64,000 nucleotides of DNA from Bittarella massiliensis (ex Durand et al. 2017) (GCF_001486165.1 NZ_LN908975.1:496001-560000); one strand, 5' to 3'; shown: positions 1 through 9,307, counted from the stretch's first letter. Made by a program: numbers and translations. The notes: generated by a model from the letters alone, not told the origin.

Positions 1-2341
1 TGGCGGTGCGCACCCCAAGGGCCTTCAGCTGGGACATGGTCTCCCGGCTGTCGGGACGGACTTGGTCGCCCACAGTCACATAGCCCTTGCATTGCCCGCC
101 GATGGCCAGCAGGACGTTGGCCTCGATCCCCTCGGGGACGGCCACCCCGGCGTCCCGCAGCAGCCGGGCCGAGCCGCAGAGCAGCTCTCTGCCCTCCAGC
201 TGGGCGCGCACCCCTTTGCCGGCGATCTCCTCCACCGAGAGGAGTTTTTCGCCGGGGAGCTGGGGGCACTGGGCGACGATGGAGCGGGAGATGGGGTGGT
301 TGGAGTACTGCTCTGCCAGGGCGCTGTAGGCCAGCACCTCCTCCTCGCTCAAGTCGGCCAGGGCCTTCACCTCGGTCACCTGCAGCTTGCCGTCGGTGAG
401 GGTGCCGGTCTTGTCAAAGACGGCGTCGGTGAGTTTGGCCAGGTTTTCAATGTGCTTGCCCCCCTTGATGAGCACCCCCCGCTTGGAGGCGGCGCCGATG
501 CCCGCGTAGAAGCCCAGGGGGATGGAGATGACCAGGGCACAGGGGCAGGCGGAGACGACAAACACCAGGGCGGTGTAGATCCAGTGGTTCCAGCTGCCCA
601 GCCCGGTCAGGGGGGGCAGGATCGCCACCAGCAGGGCGCACAGGAGGATGACCGGGGTGTAGATGGCGGCAAAGCGGGTGATGAACTTCTGGGATTTGGA
701 TTTCTGGGCGGCCGACTCCTCCACCAGCTTGATGATGCGGGCGGCGGTGGACTCCTCCAGCGGGGAGGTGACCTTGGCCCGTACCAGGCCGGAGAGGTTG
801 ATGGCCCCGGAGGGGAGGGCGTCTCCCTCGGCGGCGTTGACGGGCAGACTTTCACCGGTGATGGCCGATTTGTCCACCGCGGTGCTGCCCGAGAGGATGA
901 CGCAATCCAGCGGCACCCGGTCGGAGGGGCGGATGACGATCTCGTCGCCCACCTGCACCTGCTCGGCCGGGGTCTCGGTGATCTGGCCGCCCGGCCCGGC
1001 CACAGCGGCGGTTTCGGGCTGGATGTTGGTGATGGCGTTCAGGCTCTTGCGGGTGGCGCCCACGGCCCGATCTTCTAAGTAGAGGCTGATTTTAAAGAGG
1101 AGGGCCACCATGGCGGCCTCGCCGAACTCGCCCAGGAAGAAGGAGGCGATGACCGCCACCGTCACCAGCAGATTTTCGTCGACTCTCTTTTTAAAGATGC
1201 CGGTGACGCCCTTGTACCAGACGTCGTAACAGGCCAGGGCACAGGCCGCCACCAGCAGGCCGTCGGCGATCCAGAGGACGGCGGTGGCCGTCGCCAGGTG
1301 TTCGCTTGCCATCCCGGACACCGCCAGCAACACCGCCAGCAGCAGGGGCCAGAGGGGGCGCTTTTCTGTCCCTTCCTCGCTGGGGGCGGCCTTTTTGGAG
1401 GGGGCCGCCCCGGCCAGGGAGACCTGGACGCCGGGCTCGATGTCGTCGCACACCTGCTGGACGAAGGTGAGGTCCTCGAGGTTGAGGGTGCGCAGGGAGC
1501 GGATGAGGATGGTCCCGGTGGCAAAGCTCACCGACACCGCCTCAAAGCGACCCGACTTCTCCAGCCGCTCCTCGATTTTCATGGCGCAGTGGGAACAGCT
1601 GAGGCCGGTGAAGCGGAGGGTCTGGGTGCCGGGGCGGGCAGCCAGTTTGCGGGCGGCCTGCTCGCTGGCCTCGACGGCGGCCTCTTCGCCGTGGTCGTGC
1701 TCACAGCCGCAGGCGTCGTGCTCCCCGTGGCCGTGGTCGTGCCCGCAGCCGCAGGTGTCGTGTTCCCCGCGGTCGTGGTCGTGCCCGCAGCCACAGGCGT
1801 CGTGCTCCCCGTGGCCGTGGTCGTGCCCACAGCCGCAGGCGTCGTGTTCCCCGTGGCCGTGGTCGTGCCCACAGTCGCAGGTGCCGTGTTCCCCGTGGCC
1901 GTGGTCGTGCCCACAGTCGCAGGCGTTGTGCTCTCCGTGGCCGCGGTCGTGCCCGCAGCCGCAGGCGTCGTGCTCCCCGTGGCCGTGGTCGTGCCCACAG
2001 CCGCAGGCGCCGTGTTCCCCGTGGTTGTGGTCGTGTCCACAGCCGCAGGCATCGTGTTCCCCGTGGCTGTGGTCATGTCCGCTGCCGGGAACCGCGCCTG
2101 CGGTCGGGGCAGTCCCCGGCTTTTGCAGGGAGAGGGTGACCCCCGGCTCGATGTCGTCGCAGATTTTTTGCATGGCAGCCAGCTCCCCTTCGCTGACCGG
2201 GTGGTCGCTCTCCACCAGGATGACACCGGTGGCAAAACTCACCGCCACTTCGGGAAAGAGCTTCCTCTTCTCCAGCTTCTCCTCAATTTTCATGGCGCAG
2301 TGGGAGCAGCTGAGATGTTCAAAGTAGACCCGCTGTTTCAT
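1..2341 (-). CDS. Heavy-metal-translocating P1B-type ATPase (Zn/Cd/Pb exporter type), 3' end cut by window
   Basis: Membrane ATPase that should pump a divalent soft metal out of the cell. The 780 visible residues read, in order: a first HMA-like module with a CSHC motif near residues 12-15; nine 14-residue His/Cys repeats at 88-213; a second HMA-like module with CSHC near 247; membrane segments; the metal-binding CPC motif (SACPCALV) near 600; the phosphorylation site DKTGTLTDG near 642; and the HP motif (HPISR) near 682. The hinge and last membrane helices lie beyond base 1. The ATG at 2341 follows an AAGGGGAA ribosome site. Its divergence-free neighbour upstream is an ArsR/SmtB repressor, which fits metal-induced efflux (CadA/ZntA class by CPC motif and repressor type; the exact metal is inferred). 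Confidence 0.93.
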   Translation of the reverse strand, partial: MKQRVYFEHLSCSHCAMKIEEKLEKRKLFPEVAVSFATGVILVESDHPVSEGELAAMQKICDDIEPGVTLSLQKPGTAPTAGAVPGSGHDHSHGEHDACGCGHDHNHGEHGACGCGHDHGHGEHDACGCGHDRGHGEHNACDCGHDHGHGEHGTCDCGHDHGHGEHDACGCGHDHGHGEHDACGCGHDHDRGEHDTCGCGHDHGHGEHDACGCEHDHGEEAAVEASEQAARKLAARPGTQTLRFTGLSCSHCAMKIEERLEKSGRFEAVSVSFATGTILIRSLRTLNLEDLTFVQQVCDDIEPGVQVSLAGAAPSKKAAPSEEGTEKRPLWPLLLAVLLAVSGMASEHLATATAVLWIADGLLVAACALACYDVWYKGVTGIFKKRVDENLLVTVAVIASFFLGEFGEAAMVALLFKISLYLEDRAVGATRKSLNAITNIQPETAAVAGPGGQITETPAEQVQVGDEIVIRPSDRVPLDCVILSGSTAVDKSAITGESLPVNAAEGDALPSGAINLSGLVRAKVTSPLEESTAARIIKLVEESAAQKSKSQKFITRFAAIYTPVILLCALLVAILPPLTGLGSWNHWIYTALVFVVSACPCALVISIPLGFYAGIGAASKRGVLIKGGKHIENLAKLTDAVFDKTGTLTDGKLQVTEVKALADLSEEEVLAYSALAEQYSNHPISRSIVAQCPQLPGEKLLSVEEIAGKGVRAQLEGRELLCGSARLLRDAGVAVPEGIEANVLLAIGGQCKGYVTVGDQVRPDSRETMSQLKALGVRTA
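1703..2080 (-). repeat. Nine 42-bp coding repeats, His/Cys-rich 14-residue unit
   Basis: Nine head-to-tail 42 bp units inside the P1B ATPase, each encoding a variant of GHDHGHGEHDACGC, followed by a partial unit (EHDHGEE). Unit variants change H to R, S, N or D and G to D, while the two Cys and most His are kept. No unit breaks the reading frame. The string supplies about 40 His and 18 Cys, so it is very probably a metal-buffering or sensing arm. Confidence 0.95.
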
Positions 2342-2373
2342 AAAAAGTTCCCCTTTTCCATTGCGTTGTTGAT

Positions 2374-2733
2374 TTACCCCATGTGGGAGATGTGGTTGAC
2401 CGCCTGGACGATGATGGTCTTGACGTGGTCGTCGTCCAGGGAGTAGTAGACCGACTTGCCGTCCTTGCGGAACTTGACAATGCCGCTCTGGCGCATCAGC
2501 CGCAGCTGGTGGGAGACGTTTGACTGGCTGCACTCCACCGCGCCGGCGATGTCGCAGACGCACATCTCGCTGTCCACCAGGGTGAGGATGATCCGCATCC
2601 GGGTGGGGTCGGAGAGGACCTTGAAGATGTCGCAGAGCGGGTCGAGCTTGTCGTCGTCCAGGATGTGCGCCCGGGCGGTTTGGATGAGACAGGTGTGCTT
2701 GTGCTGCTCTTGGCAGCGCTCGTCAGGTTTCAT
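2374..2733 (-). CDS. ArsR/SmtB-family metal-responsive repressor (CadC type)
   Basis: A 119-residue winged-helix repressor that should dissociate from DNA when it binds metal. The ArsR core runs over residues 30-115: LSDPTRMRIILTLV (helix 2), SEMCVCDIAGAV (the ELCVCDL metal-binding helix with two Cys typical of CadC/SmtB-like sensors), and SNVSHQLRLMRQSG as recognition helix. Cys and His are also present near the N terminus (CQEQHKHTC), as in CadC alpha3N sites. I chose the ATG at 2733, which follows GGAGG at good spacing; an in-frame ATG at 2784 lacks a ribosome site and lies in the operator. It is 32 bp upstream of the P1B ATPase and probably co-transcribed with it. Confidence 0.93.
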   Translation of the reverse strand: MKPDERCQEQHKHTCLIQTARAHILDDDKLDPLCDIFKVLSDPTRMRIILTLVDSEMCVCDIAGAVECSQSNVSHQLRLMRQSGIVKFRKDGKSVYYSLDDDHVKTIIVQAVNHISHMG

Positions 2734-2777
2734 GGGGGCCTCCTCTATTTTCAAAGTGGACGGGTGTTTGAAACAAG

Positions 2778-2807
2778 TGAACATGTGAATAACTGTTCAT
2801 CTGTTCA
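2778..2807 (-). promoter_or_regulatory. Putative ArsR/SmtB operator (four 6-bp half-sites, 8-bp phase)
   Basis: Four half-sites start exactly 8 bp apart: TGAACA (2778), TGAATA (2786), TGTTCA (2794) and TGTTCA (2802). They form two nested inverted repeats centred near 2792. Read on the minus strand, the stretch ATGAACAGTTATTCA matches, as I recall it, the core of the cyanobacterial SmtB operator. It lies 45-75 bp upstream of the repressor start, as expected for autoregulation. Confidence 0.7.
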
Positions 2808-2914
2808 TAGGATATGCTCTTCCTGCCCATTTGTCAAGGGGGTGAGAAGTGTTTTTTCGCCTTTTTTGACCGGTGCTGCGGCCGTTCGCGGCAGGGGAGA
2901 GGCGGGGGAACGGC

Positions 2915-2956
2915 AAAACAGCCCGCCCCTCCCGACGGGGGGAGGGGCGGGCTGTC
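2915..2956 (-). terminator. Rho-independent terminator after spoIID
   Basis: A long GC hairpin (CAGCCCGCCCCTCCC paired with its complement at 2919-2954) followed on the minus strand by TTTT. It sits 20 bp past the spoIID stop codon. Confidence 0.85.
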
Positions 2957-2974
2957 ACGGGGGACAAAGGCGGT

Positions 2975-4003
2975 TTAGGAGAGGAAGTTTGCCAGGGGTT
3001 CCAGCGCGGTGCCGGGGTAGTAGTGGGCCAGGATGTCCTGGGCGGAGGAGCCCTGCCGGGCCATGTAGTCGGCGCCGTACTGGCTCATCCCCACCCCGTG
3101 GCCGTAGCCCTTGACGTCAAAGGTGAAGGTGCCGTCTTTATAGGAGACGGAGAAGGCCGCGCACCGCAGGTTGAGGGCGGAGCGGATGTCTCCGCCGCTG
3201 AGCGCCTTGCCGCCGACGGTGAGGGTCTTGACGGTGCCCGAGGGGGTGGTGGCCAGGTCAGCAAACCAGGTGGCGGGGTCGTCGCCCAGAGCGATGTCCG
3301 ACCACTTCTGCGAGAGGTTTTCCTTGACCACGTCCTTGGTGAAGGTCTCCTTGGTCTCGTAGTCGGGGGCCAACAGGTCGCCGGGGCTGTCGACGCTTAC
3401 CAGGTAGGGGACGGCCTGGCCCCAGATGTCCTCGGCCGCCTCGGTCTTGCCGGGGGAGATGGAGTGGTAGGCCGAGATGATGGGGGCCCCTTCATAGGTG
3501 AGGATCTGATTGCCCGACTGGTCCACCGCCTCCTGGATGAGGGAGCGGTAGTAGTCGTAATTCTGGCCCCAGCGGGTCTGCAGGTCGGCGTCGCTGATAT
3601 ACCCCTGGTGGAGGCGGGAATCCACCGAGATGTCGGCCCCCTTGAGGGACTCGTTGGGGCTTTCGGCCGCCTGCTGTTTGAGCCGCAGGGCGTAGGTCGC
3701 GCAGGCGGTGGCCTGGGCCTTCAGCGCCTCCGGGGCGAAGGTGGGGGGCATTTCGGCGGCCAGAGCGCCCCGCAGATAGTCGGAAAAGGCCAGTTCCATC
3801 ACCTTGTCCTGGGCGCTGTCGTAGACCTTGATGGTGGCCTGACCGCCGGCCGGGGCGGGGGAACTGCTCTCCGTCCCGCCGGACTGCGGGCTGGCCGGGG
3901 AACTGCCGCCGCCCCCTTCCGGCGTGCCGGCCAGAAAGACCGCCAGGGGGGAGGCAAAGGTCACCGCGGCAAAGACCGCCGCCACCGACACTTTCAAACG
4001 CAT
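2975..4003 (-). CDS. spoIID: Stage II sporulation protein D (lytic transglycosylase)
   Basis: SpoIID is the peptidoglycan lytic transglycosylase of the engulfment complex (SpoIID-SpoIIM-SpoIIP), made in the mother cell. This copy has 342 residues, about the usual length. It shows an N-terminal membrane anchor (residues 1-25), a Gly/Ser/Pro-rich linker to about 65, then the SpoIID/LytB domain with ALKAQATACATYAL and the diagnostic GYGHGVGMSQYGA near the C terminus. The start at 4003 follows an AAGGA site; a longer frame starting at 4060 adds 19 residues before the hydrophobic anchor and is less likely. spoIIM and spoIIP are not nearby. I could not find a clear sigma-E promoter in the AT-rich upstream region. 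Confidence 0.93.
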   Translation of the reverse strand: MRLKVSVAAVFAAVTFASPLAVFLAGTPEGGGGSSPASPQSGGTESSSPAPAGGQATIKVYDSAQDKVMELAFSDYLRGALAAEMPPTFAPEALKAQATACATYALRLKQQAAESPNESLKGADISVDSRLHQGYISDADLQTRWGQNYDYYRSLIQEAVDQSGNQILTYEGAPIISAYHSISPGKTEAAEDIWGQAVPYLVSVDSPGDLLAPDYETKETFTKDVVKENLSQKWSDIALGDDPATWFADLATTPSGTVKTLTVGGKALSGGDIRSALNLRCAAFSVSYKDGTFTFDVKGYGHGVGMSQYGADYMARQGSSAQDILAHYYPGTALEPLANFLS

Positions 4004-4175
4004 GTGAACACATCCTTCTCCGCTGTGCCGTTCCCCCCTGTAACAGACGGGGATCGACATTTTTTATTTTGCAGGATTTTAAAAATAATATTTCAAATTT
4101 TGAAAAAATAAGCCAAAAGTGTTCGCTTGAATTGAATAAAATGAAATACAAAAGAGAGAAAAGTGCAAAACGGTG

Positions 4176-4204
4176 TTGACAAGCCCTGGACAGAACAGTA
4201 CAAT
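4176..4204 (+). promoter_or_regulatory. Sigma-A promoter of citrate synthase
   Basis: TTGACA (4176-4181), 17 bp spacer, TACAAT (4199-4204). It is 58 bp upstream of the chosen citrate synthase start. Confidence 0.85.
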
Positions 4205-4217
4205 AAGAACAATTCGC

Positions 4218-4238
4218 AAAACCGGCCGCGCCGGTTTT
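4218..4238 (+). promoter_or_regulatory. Leader hairpin in the citrate synthase 5' UTR
   Basis: Perfect 9-bp inverted repeat AAAACCGGC/GCCGGTTTT with a 3-base loop, placed about 7-10 bp after the expected transcription start. It ends in a short T run, so it could be an attenuator, an mRNA-stabilising 5' hairpin or a protein-binding site. Confidence 0.6.
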
Positions 4239-4261
4239 AGCCTGATAAAGGGGTGGTACCT

Positions 4262-5626
4262 GTGGGATACAACGTGTCCGGTTCTAAGCAAAAGGCCATT
4301 AACATCCTATGTGATGAGTTTCGGAAATATAACTTCATCGACCCGGAAGACTGCGAGAAGCTGGGGGTCAAGCGGGGACTGCGCAACGCCGACAACACCG
4401 GCGTCCTGGCGGGGCTGACCCTGATCTGCGACGTGGTGGGCTACGAGATGGTCGACGGGGTCAAGACCGCCACCCCCGGCAAGCTGCTCTACCGGGGCAT
4501 CGACCTGGACGAGTTCGTGGCCGGGGTCATCGAGTCGGGCCGCTACGGGTTTGAGGAGTTGAGCTGGCTGCTGCTCTTCGGCAAGCTGCCCACCCAGCAG
4601 CAGCTGGACTTCTTCAACGACGTGCTGGCGGACTTTCGCGCCCTGCCTCCCGGCTTTGCCGAGGACATGATCATGAAGGCCCCCTCCCCCGACGTGATGA
4701 ACAAGCTGGCCCGCTCGATTTTGGCCATGTACAGCTATGACGACGAGGCGGAGGACCTCTCCATGGGCAACGTGATGCGCCAGTGCATCGAGATCATCGC
4801 CGGCACCCCCACCATCATCACCAACGCCTACCAGGTCAAGCGGCGCAACTACGACCACAAGAGCATGTACTTCCACCTGCCCAAGCGGGAGCACTCCACC
4901 GCCCAGACCATCCTGCGCACCGTCCGCCCCGACAAGCGCTTTACCGAGGAGGAGGCCCACCTGCTGGACCTCTGCCTCATCCTCCACGCCGAGCACGGCG
5001 GCGGCAACAACTCGGCCTTTGCCTGCCGGGTGCTCTCCTCCTCCCTCACCGACACCTATTCGGCCCTGGCCAGCGCCGTGGGCTCCCTCAAGGGCCCTCG
5101 CCACGGCGGCGCCAACCTGAAGGTGACCCAGATGCTGGAGGGGATGAAGGAGGCCATCTCCCACCCCGCCAGCGAGCAGGACGTCAAGGACTACCTGCGC
5201 CGCCTGCTGCGGCGGGAGGCGGGGGACCGCTCGGGGCTGATCTACGGCATCGGCCACGCGGTCTACACCGTCAGCGACCCCCGCGCCCAGATCCTCAAGC
5301 GCTACGCTGAGCACCTGGCGGTGGAAAAGGGCTTTGGCGAGGACCTGCACCTGCTGCAGATGGTGGAGAAGCTGGCCCCCCAGGTGTTTGCCGAGGAAAA
5401 AGGTGTTGACAAGAATTTGTGCGCCAATGTAGACTTGTATTCGGGACTGGTGTACCGCACCCTCGGCATCCCCGAGGAGCTGTTCACCCCGCTGTTCGCC
5501 GTTGCCCGGATGCCCGGTTGGTGCGCCCACCGCATGGAAGAGCTGATGTTTGGCGGCCGGATCATCCGCCCGGCTTACAAGAACCTGACGGCAAAACAGT
5601 CGTACGTCCCCATTAACCAACGTTAG
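4262..5626 (+). CDS. Citrate synthase (citrate/2-methylcitrate synthase family)
   Basis: Condenses acetyl-CoA (or propionyl-CoA) with oxaloacetate, the entry step to the oxidative branch that supplies 2-oxoglutarate for glutamate. The catalytic residues of the family are present: His in LHAEHGGG, His in GIGHAVY, and Asp in CANVDLYSG; KGPRHGGAN is also typical. The protein has 454 residues, slightly long because of N-terminal and internal extensions. I chose the GTG at 4262, 8 bp after AAAGGGG; the in-frame GTG at 4253 overlaps that ribosome site. The frame ends 11 bp before a membrane-protein gene, likely co-transcribed. Substrate choice (citrate versus 2-methylcitrate) cannot be decided from sequence, but no prp genes are nearby. 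Confidence 0.93.
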   Translation: MGYNVSGSKQKAINILCDEFRKYNFIDPEDCEKLGVKRGLRNADNTGVLAGLTLICDVVGYEMVDGVKTATPGKLLYRGIDLDEFVAGVIESGRYGFEELSWLLLFGKLPTQQQLDFFNDVLADFRALPPGFAEDMIMKAPSPDVMNKLARSILAMYSYDDEAEDLSMGNVMRQCIEIIAGTPTIITNAYQVKRRNYDHKSMYFHLPKREHSTAQTILRTVRPDKRFTEEEAHLLDLCLILHAEHGGGNNSAFACRVLSSSLTDTYSALASAVGSLKGPRHGGANLKVTQMLEGMKEAISHPASEQDVKDYLRRLLRREAGDRSGLIYGIGHAVYTVSDPRAQILKRYAEHLAVEKGFGEDLHLLQMVEKLAPQVFAEEKGVDKNLCANVDLYSGLVYRTLGIPEELFTPLFAVARMPGWCAHRMEELMFGGRIIRPAYKNLTAKQSYVPINQR

Positions 5627-5637
5627 GTGGGGTTTTT

Positions 5638-6600
5638 ATGAAGATCGCTTTTCTGGCCGCCTGGGCCGTCTTTACGGCTGCCTCGGCGGCCTTGCGCGTT
5701 TTCCAGCTGGACCGGTATGTGGCGGGGGGGCTCTTTACCAGCCAGTCCCTGCTCCAGTACGGGGCCATTGCCGGGGCGCTGCTGCTCTGCATCCTGCTGG
5801 CCCTCTTCTGCGCCAGGGGGGAGCCGCGGGGCCGCCGGGACGGCTCCGCCCGGCCCGGCTGGGGCGGGGTGCTCTGCGCCCTTGGCATCCTGGTCGCCGG
5901 GGTGGGGGCCGCCCAACTGGTCTTCCTCTTTTTGGGGGGGCGGGTCCCTCTGGCCCGGCTGGGCCTTTATGCCTTTGCCGTCCTCTTTGGGGTGGGGCTC
6001 TTCGGCTGCGGACGCTACCTCGCCGGGGCGGCCAGCCGGCTGCCGGTGCTCTGCGCCCTCTATCCCGGCTACACCCTGGTGCTGCTGATTGCGGGGCGGG
6101 CGGTCTCGGCCCTGGTCTCCCAGGGGGTTTTGGAGCTGCTCTCCTGCTGCACTGCCTGCTTCTTCTTTGTCCACGCTGCCGGGGCCATGGGCGCCCAGTG
6201 GGGCGGCGACCGGGTGCGCAAGGGGACCTTTTGGGGGCTGTTGCACCTGTTCTGCTTCGCCCTCGCCACCTTCCCGCCGGCGGTCCTCTCGCTGGGGGGC
6301 GGGTCGGCCTTTGCCCTGGGCGACCTGCTGGGCCTTGCCTTTGACCTGCTCTACTTCGCGGCCGGGCTGGTGCTCTGTCTCTACCTGGCGGGAGAGCTGG
6401 ACCCCGCTCGCGTGGCGGGGGAGCACCTGGCCCCTGCCGCCGGCATCCCGCTGGCGGACCGGGCGCAGCTCTTCTACACCGCCGACAGGGAAGAGGAGCC
6501 GGAAGGCCCCCCCGCAGAGGAGAAGAGGGCTGCACCCCCCTCTGGGGAGGGAAGGGGGAAGGCCGCCGCAGACGGGGAGCGGTCTCTTATACCCCTCTAG
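5638..6600 (+). CDS. Polytopic membrane protein of unknown function
   Basis: A 320-residue, very Leu/Gly/Ala-rich protein with about eight predicted membrane segments between residues 1 and 265 and a charged, Glu/Pro-rich cytoplasmic tail (EEEPEGPPAEEKRAAP). I do not recognise a family. The ATG at 5638 follows a GGTGGGG site directly after the citrate synthase stop, so the two genes probably share a message. Nothing in it suggests an enzyme active site. Confidence 0.75.
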   Translation: MKIAFLAAWAVFTAASAALRVFQLDRYVAGGLFTSQSLLQYGAIAGALLLCILLALFCARGEPRGRRDGSARPGWGGVLCALGILVAGVGAAQLVFLFLGGRVPLARLGLYAFAVLFGVGLFGCGRYLAGAASRLPVLCALYPGYTLVLLIAGRAVSALVSQGVLELLSCCTACFFFVHAAGAMGAQWGGDRVRKGTFWGLLHLFCFALATFPPAVLSLGGGSAFALGDLLGLAFDLLYFAAGLVLCLYLAGELDPARVAGEHLAPAAGIPLADRAQLFYTADREEEPEGPPAEEKRAAPPSGEGRGKAAADGERSLIPL

Positions 6601-6754
6601 ATGGGGCTAAGAGACAGCACCGGCCCCGAGGAGCGGAACGTCCCCCCCCCGCCGGGCGGCGGGCAGGGGGGACGGCGCCTATGTGTACCGGCCCCGCAGC
6701 AAGAGAGAGGGCGGCCCCCGCCGGGGGCGGTAGCGCCCAAATCGAGAGAAAAAA

Positions 6755-6790
6755 GCCGTCGCCCGGCTGGAAGCGGGCGGCGGCCTTTTT
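6755..6790 (+). terminator. Terminator downstream of the citrate synthase operon
   Basis: Stem GCCGTCGCCCG (6755-6765) with CGGGCGGCGGC (6774-6784), then CTTTTTGATTTT. The 150 bp between the preceding stop codon and this hairpin hold no gene that I can support. Confidence 0.75.
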
Positions 6791-6805
6791 GATTTTGGGG
6801 AAAGG

Positions 6806-6846
6806 GAAAGCGGCCCTGCGCGATCCGCCGCGCAGGGCCGCTTTCC
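6806..6846 (-). terminator. Terminator of the histidine-kinase-like gene
   Basis: Near-perfect 16-bp stem (AAAGCGGCCCTGCGCG and complement) just past the stop codon of the minus-strand gene. The minus-strand side ends in TTTCCC, so the U-run is short. Confidence 0.7.
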
Positions 6847-6860
6847 TTGGCTTGAAAAAA

Positions 6861-8018
6861 CTACGCGTAAGGCAGCTGACAGACATCAGCCAGCTCCACG
6901 TAAAGGGCCGAATACCGGTTTTGGAGCAGCTCAAAGGGGCTCTCGCTCCGAAGGACCGGATCCTCGGCGCTCTTCCGCACGGGGAGGGTGCACTTGACGG
7001 TGGTCCCCTCGCCAGGGGTGCTCTGCAAGAGGACCCGCCCGCCGTGGAGGGCGACTGCATACCTGCAGAGGGTCAGCCCCAGCCCGGTGGAGGGGAAGCC
7101 CCCATCCGGCCCGTGGGAGAAATAGGGTTCAAACACCTTGGCCTGCAGGGCCGGTTCGATGCCCCGCCCCCGGTCCCGCACGGTGATCACCACTTCACCG
7201 CCCACCAGCCGCGCGTCCAGGTGGACGGCGTTTTGGTCCCGGGTGTAGAGGAAGGCGTTGGAGAGGAGGTTGGTCAGCGCCTGTTCCAATTTGCCCTGGT
7301 CGGCCTGCATCTGCACCCCGTCCAGCTCGATTTGGCTGGTGAAGGGGATGCCACTGCGCCCCATCACCAGCCGCACCCCCTCGCAGAGGTTTTCCAAAAA
7401 CCGGCCCATGTCCAGGGGCTGGGGCAAAAAGGGGTTGTTGCCCGACTGGTACTTGGCGATCTCCTCCACGTTGCGGCTGATGCGCAGCAGGCGGTAGGCG
7501 CTCTGGTTGACCCGCTCCACCAGCTGCTGGCCGGTGTAGTCGCCGCTCTCCTCCAGCCGGCGAGCCAGGGGGGGCAGGGCGGAGAAGATGGCGGTCAGCT
7601 TGGTGCGATAGGACTGGGAGAAGGCGGCCGCCACCCGCTGCGCCCCCTCCAGTTCCAGGGGGGAGGCGGCGGCAGCCGGCGCGGGGAAGAGGGCGAAGAC
7701 CGCCTCCAGGGCGCCGTCGTCCAGACAGGGCAGCAGCCGCACCGAGGAGGTCTCCTCCCCGGAAAAGAGGGAGGGCAGCCGCAACAGCACCTCCTGCCCC
7801 CGGCGCAGCTGCGACTCGACCTGCGGCCAGTCGCACTCCTGCGAGAGCTCCCGCAGGTTGCGCAGGGAAAAGAGAGGGCACTGGCGCTCTAAATATGGGT
7901 TTTGCCAAAGGGTGTCAAGCGCGGGCCCGCAGAGGGACACCGGCGCCTGCATATCTCGAAAACACCGCTTGACCATCTCCACGATGGGAGGGTGAAGGGT
8001 TGGGTCCAAACCATTCAT
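6861..8018 (-). CDS. Soluble histidine-kinase-like ATP-binding protein with degenerate H-box
   Basis: A 385-residue protein with a clear C-terminal HATPase_c domain: N box NLLSNAFLYTRD (about 250), G1 DRGRGIEP (about 285) and G2 STGLGLTLCRYA (about 308). No membrane segment is visible. Where a histidine kinase has its H-box, the sequence reads FSQSYRTKLT: the RTxLT part is kept but the phospho-accepting His is Gln and the following Glu is Ser. No response regulator gene is adjacent. I chose the ATG at 8018 because a good promoter (TTTACA-18-TATACT) lies between it and the alternative start at 8093. It may be a pseudokinase or a phosphatase-type regulator; its partner is unknown. Confidence 0.8.
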   Translation of the reverse strand: MNGLDPTLHPPIVEMVKRCFRDMQAPVSLCGPALDTLWQNPYLERQCPLFSLRNLRELSQECDWPQVESQLRRGQEVLLRLPSLFSGEETSSVRLLPCLDDGALEAVFALFPAPAAAASPLELEGAQRVAAAFSQSYRTKLTAIFSALPPLARRLEESGDYTGQQLVERVNQSAYRLLRISRNVEEIAKYQSGNNPFLPQPLDMGRFLENLCEGVRLVMGRSGIPFTSQIELDGVQMQADQGKLEQALTNLLSNAFLYTRDQNAVHLDARLVGGEVVITVRDRGRGIEPALQAKVFEPYFSHGPDGGFPSTGLGLTLCRYAVALHGGRVLLQSTPGEGTTVKCTLPVRKSAEDPVLRSESPFELLQNRYSALYVELADVCQLPYA

Positions 8019-8058
8019 CGACAATATTCTCCATAATTCGACAAAATAGGATAGTGTC

Positions 8059-8088
8059 AGTATACTATCACTGAAATCGGTTTGTAAA
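8059..8088 (-). promoter_or_regulatory. Promoter of the histidine-kinase-like gene
   Basis: Minus strand TTTACA (8088-8083), 18 bp spacer, TATACT (8064-8059). Its position inside the longer reading frame is the reason for preferring the start at 8018. Confidence 0.65.
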
Positions 8089-8211
8089 GACATTTCTCCA
8101 AATATTGGGGTTTCTGTTGGGCGAAAGGGCCCCTTTTTGCAAACGCCTGCACGCCCCGGCGGGGAAAACGTGAAAATACTGGAAAGGAACAGTTAATTTT
8201 GTGACAAACCC

Positions 8212-9290
<1,079 letters not shown>

Positions 9291-9307
9291 CTTTGCCGCA
9301 AGCATTC

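Noticed and set aside
1298-2446. Long plus-strand frames rich in Val/Ala or Ser/Pro/Cys across the ATPase repeats
   Set aside because: They are antisense shadows of the His/Cys repeat; the minus-strand frame contains all P-type ATPase motifs.
4247-4260. T-box-like string GGGTGGTACC at the citrate synthase start
   Set aside because: There is no antiterminator stem, specifier loop or downstream terminator, and the gene is not an amino-acid or tRNA-synthetase gene. It overlaps the ribosome site and start codon, so it is chance similarity.
6601-6792. 63-codon plus-strand frame after the membrane-protein gene
   Set aside because: Pro/Gly/Arg-rich low-complexity peptide without a ribosome site; it runs into the terminator hairpin.
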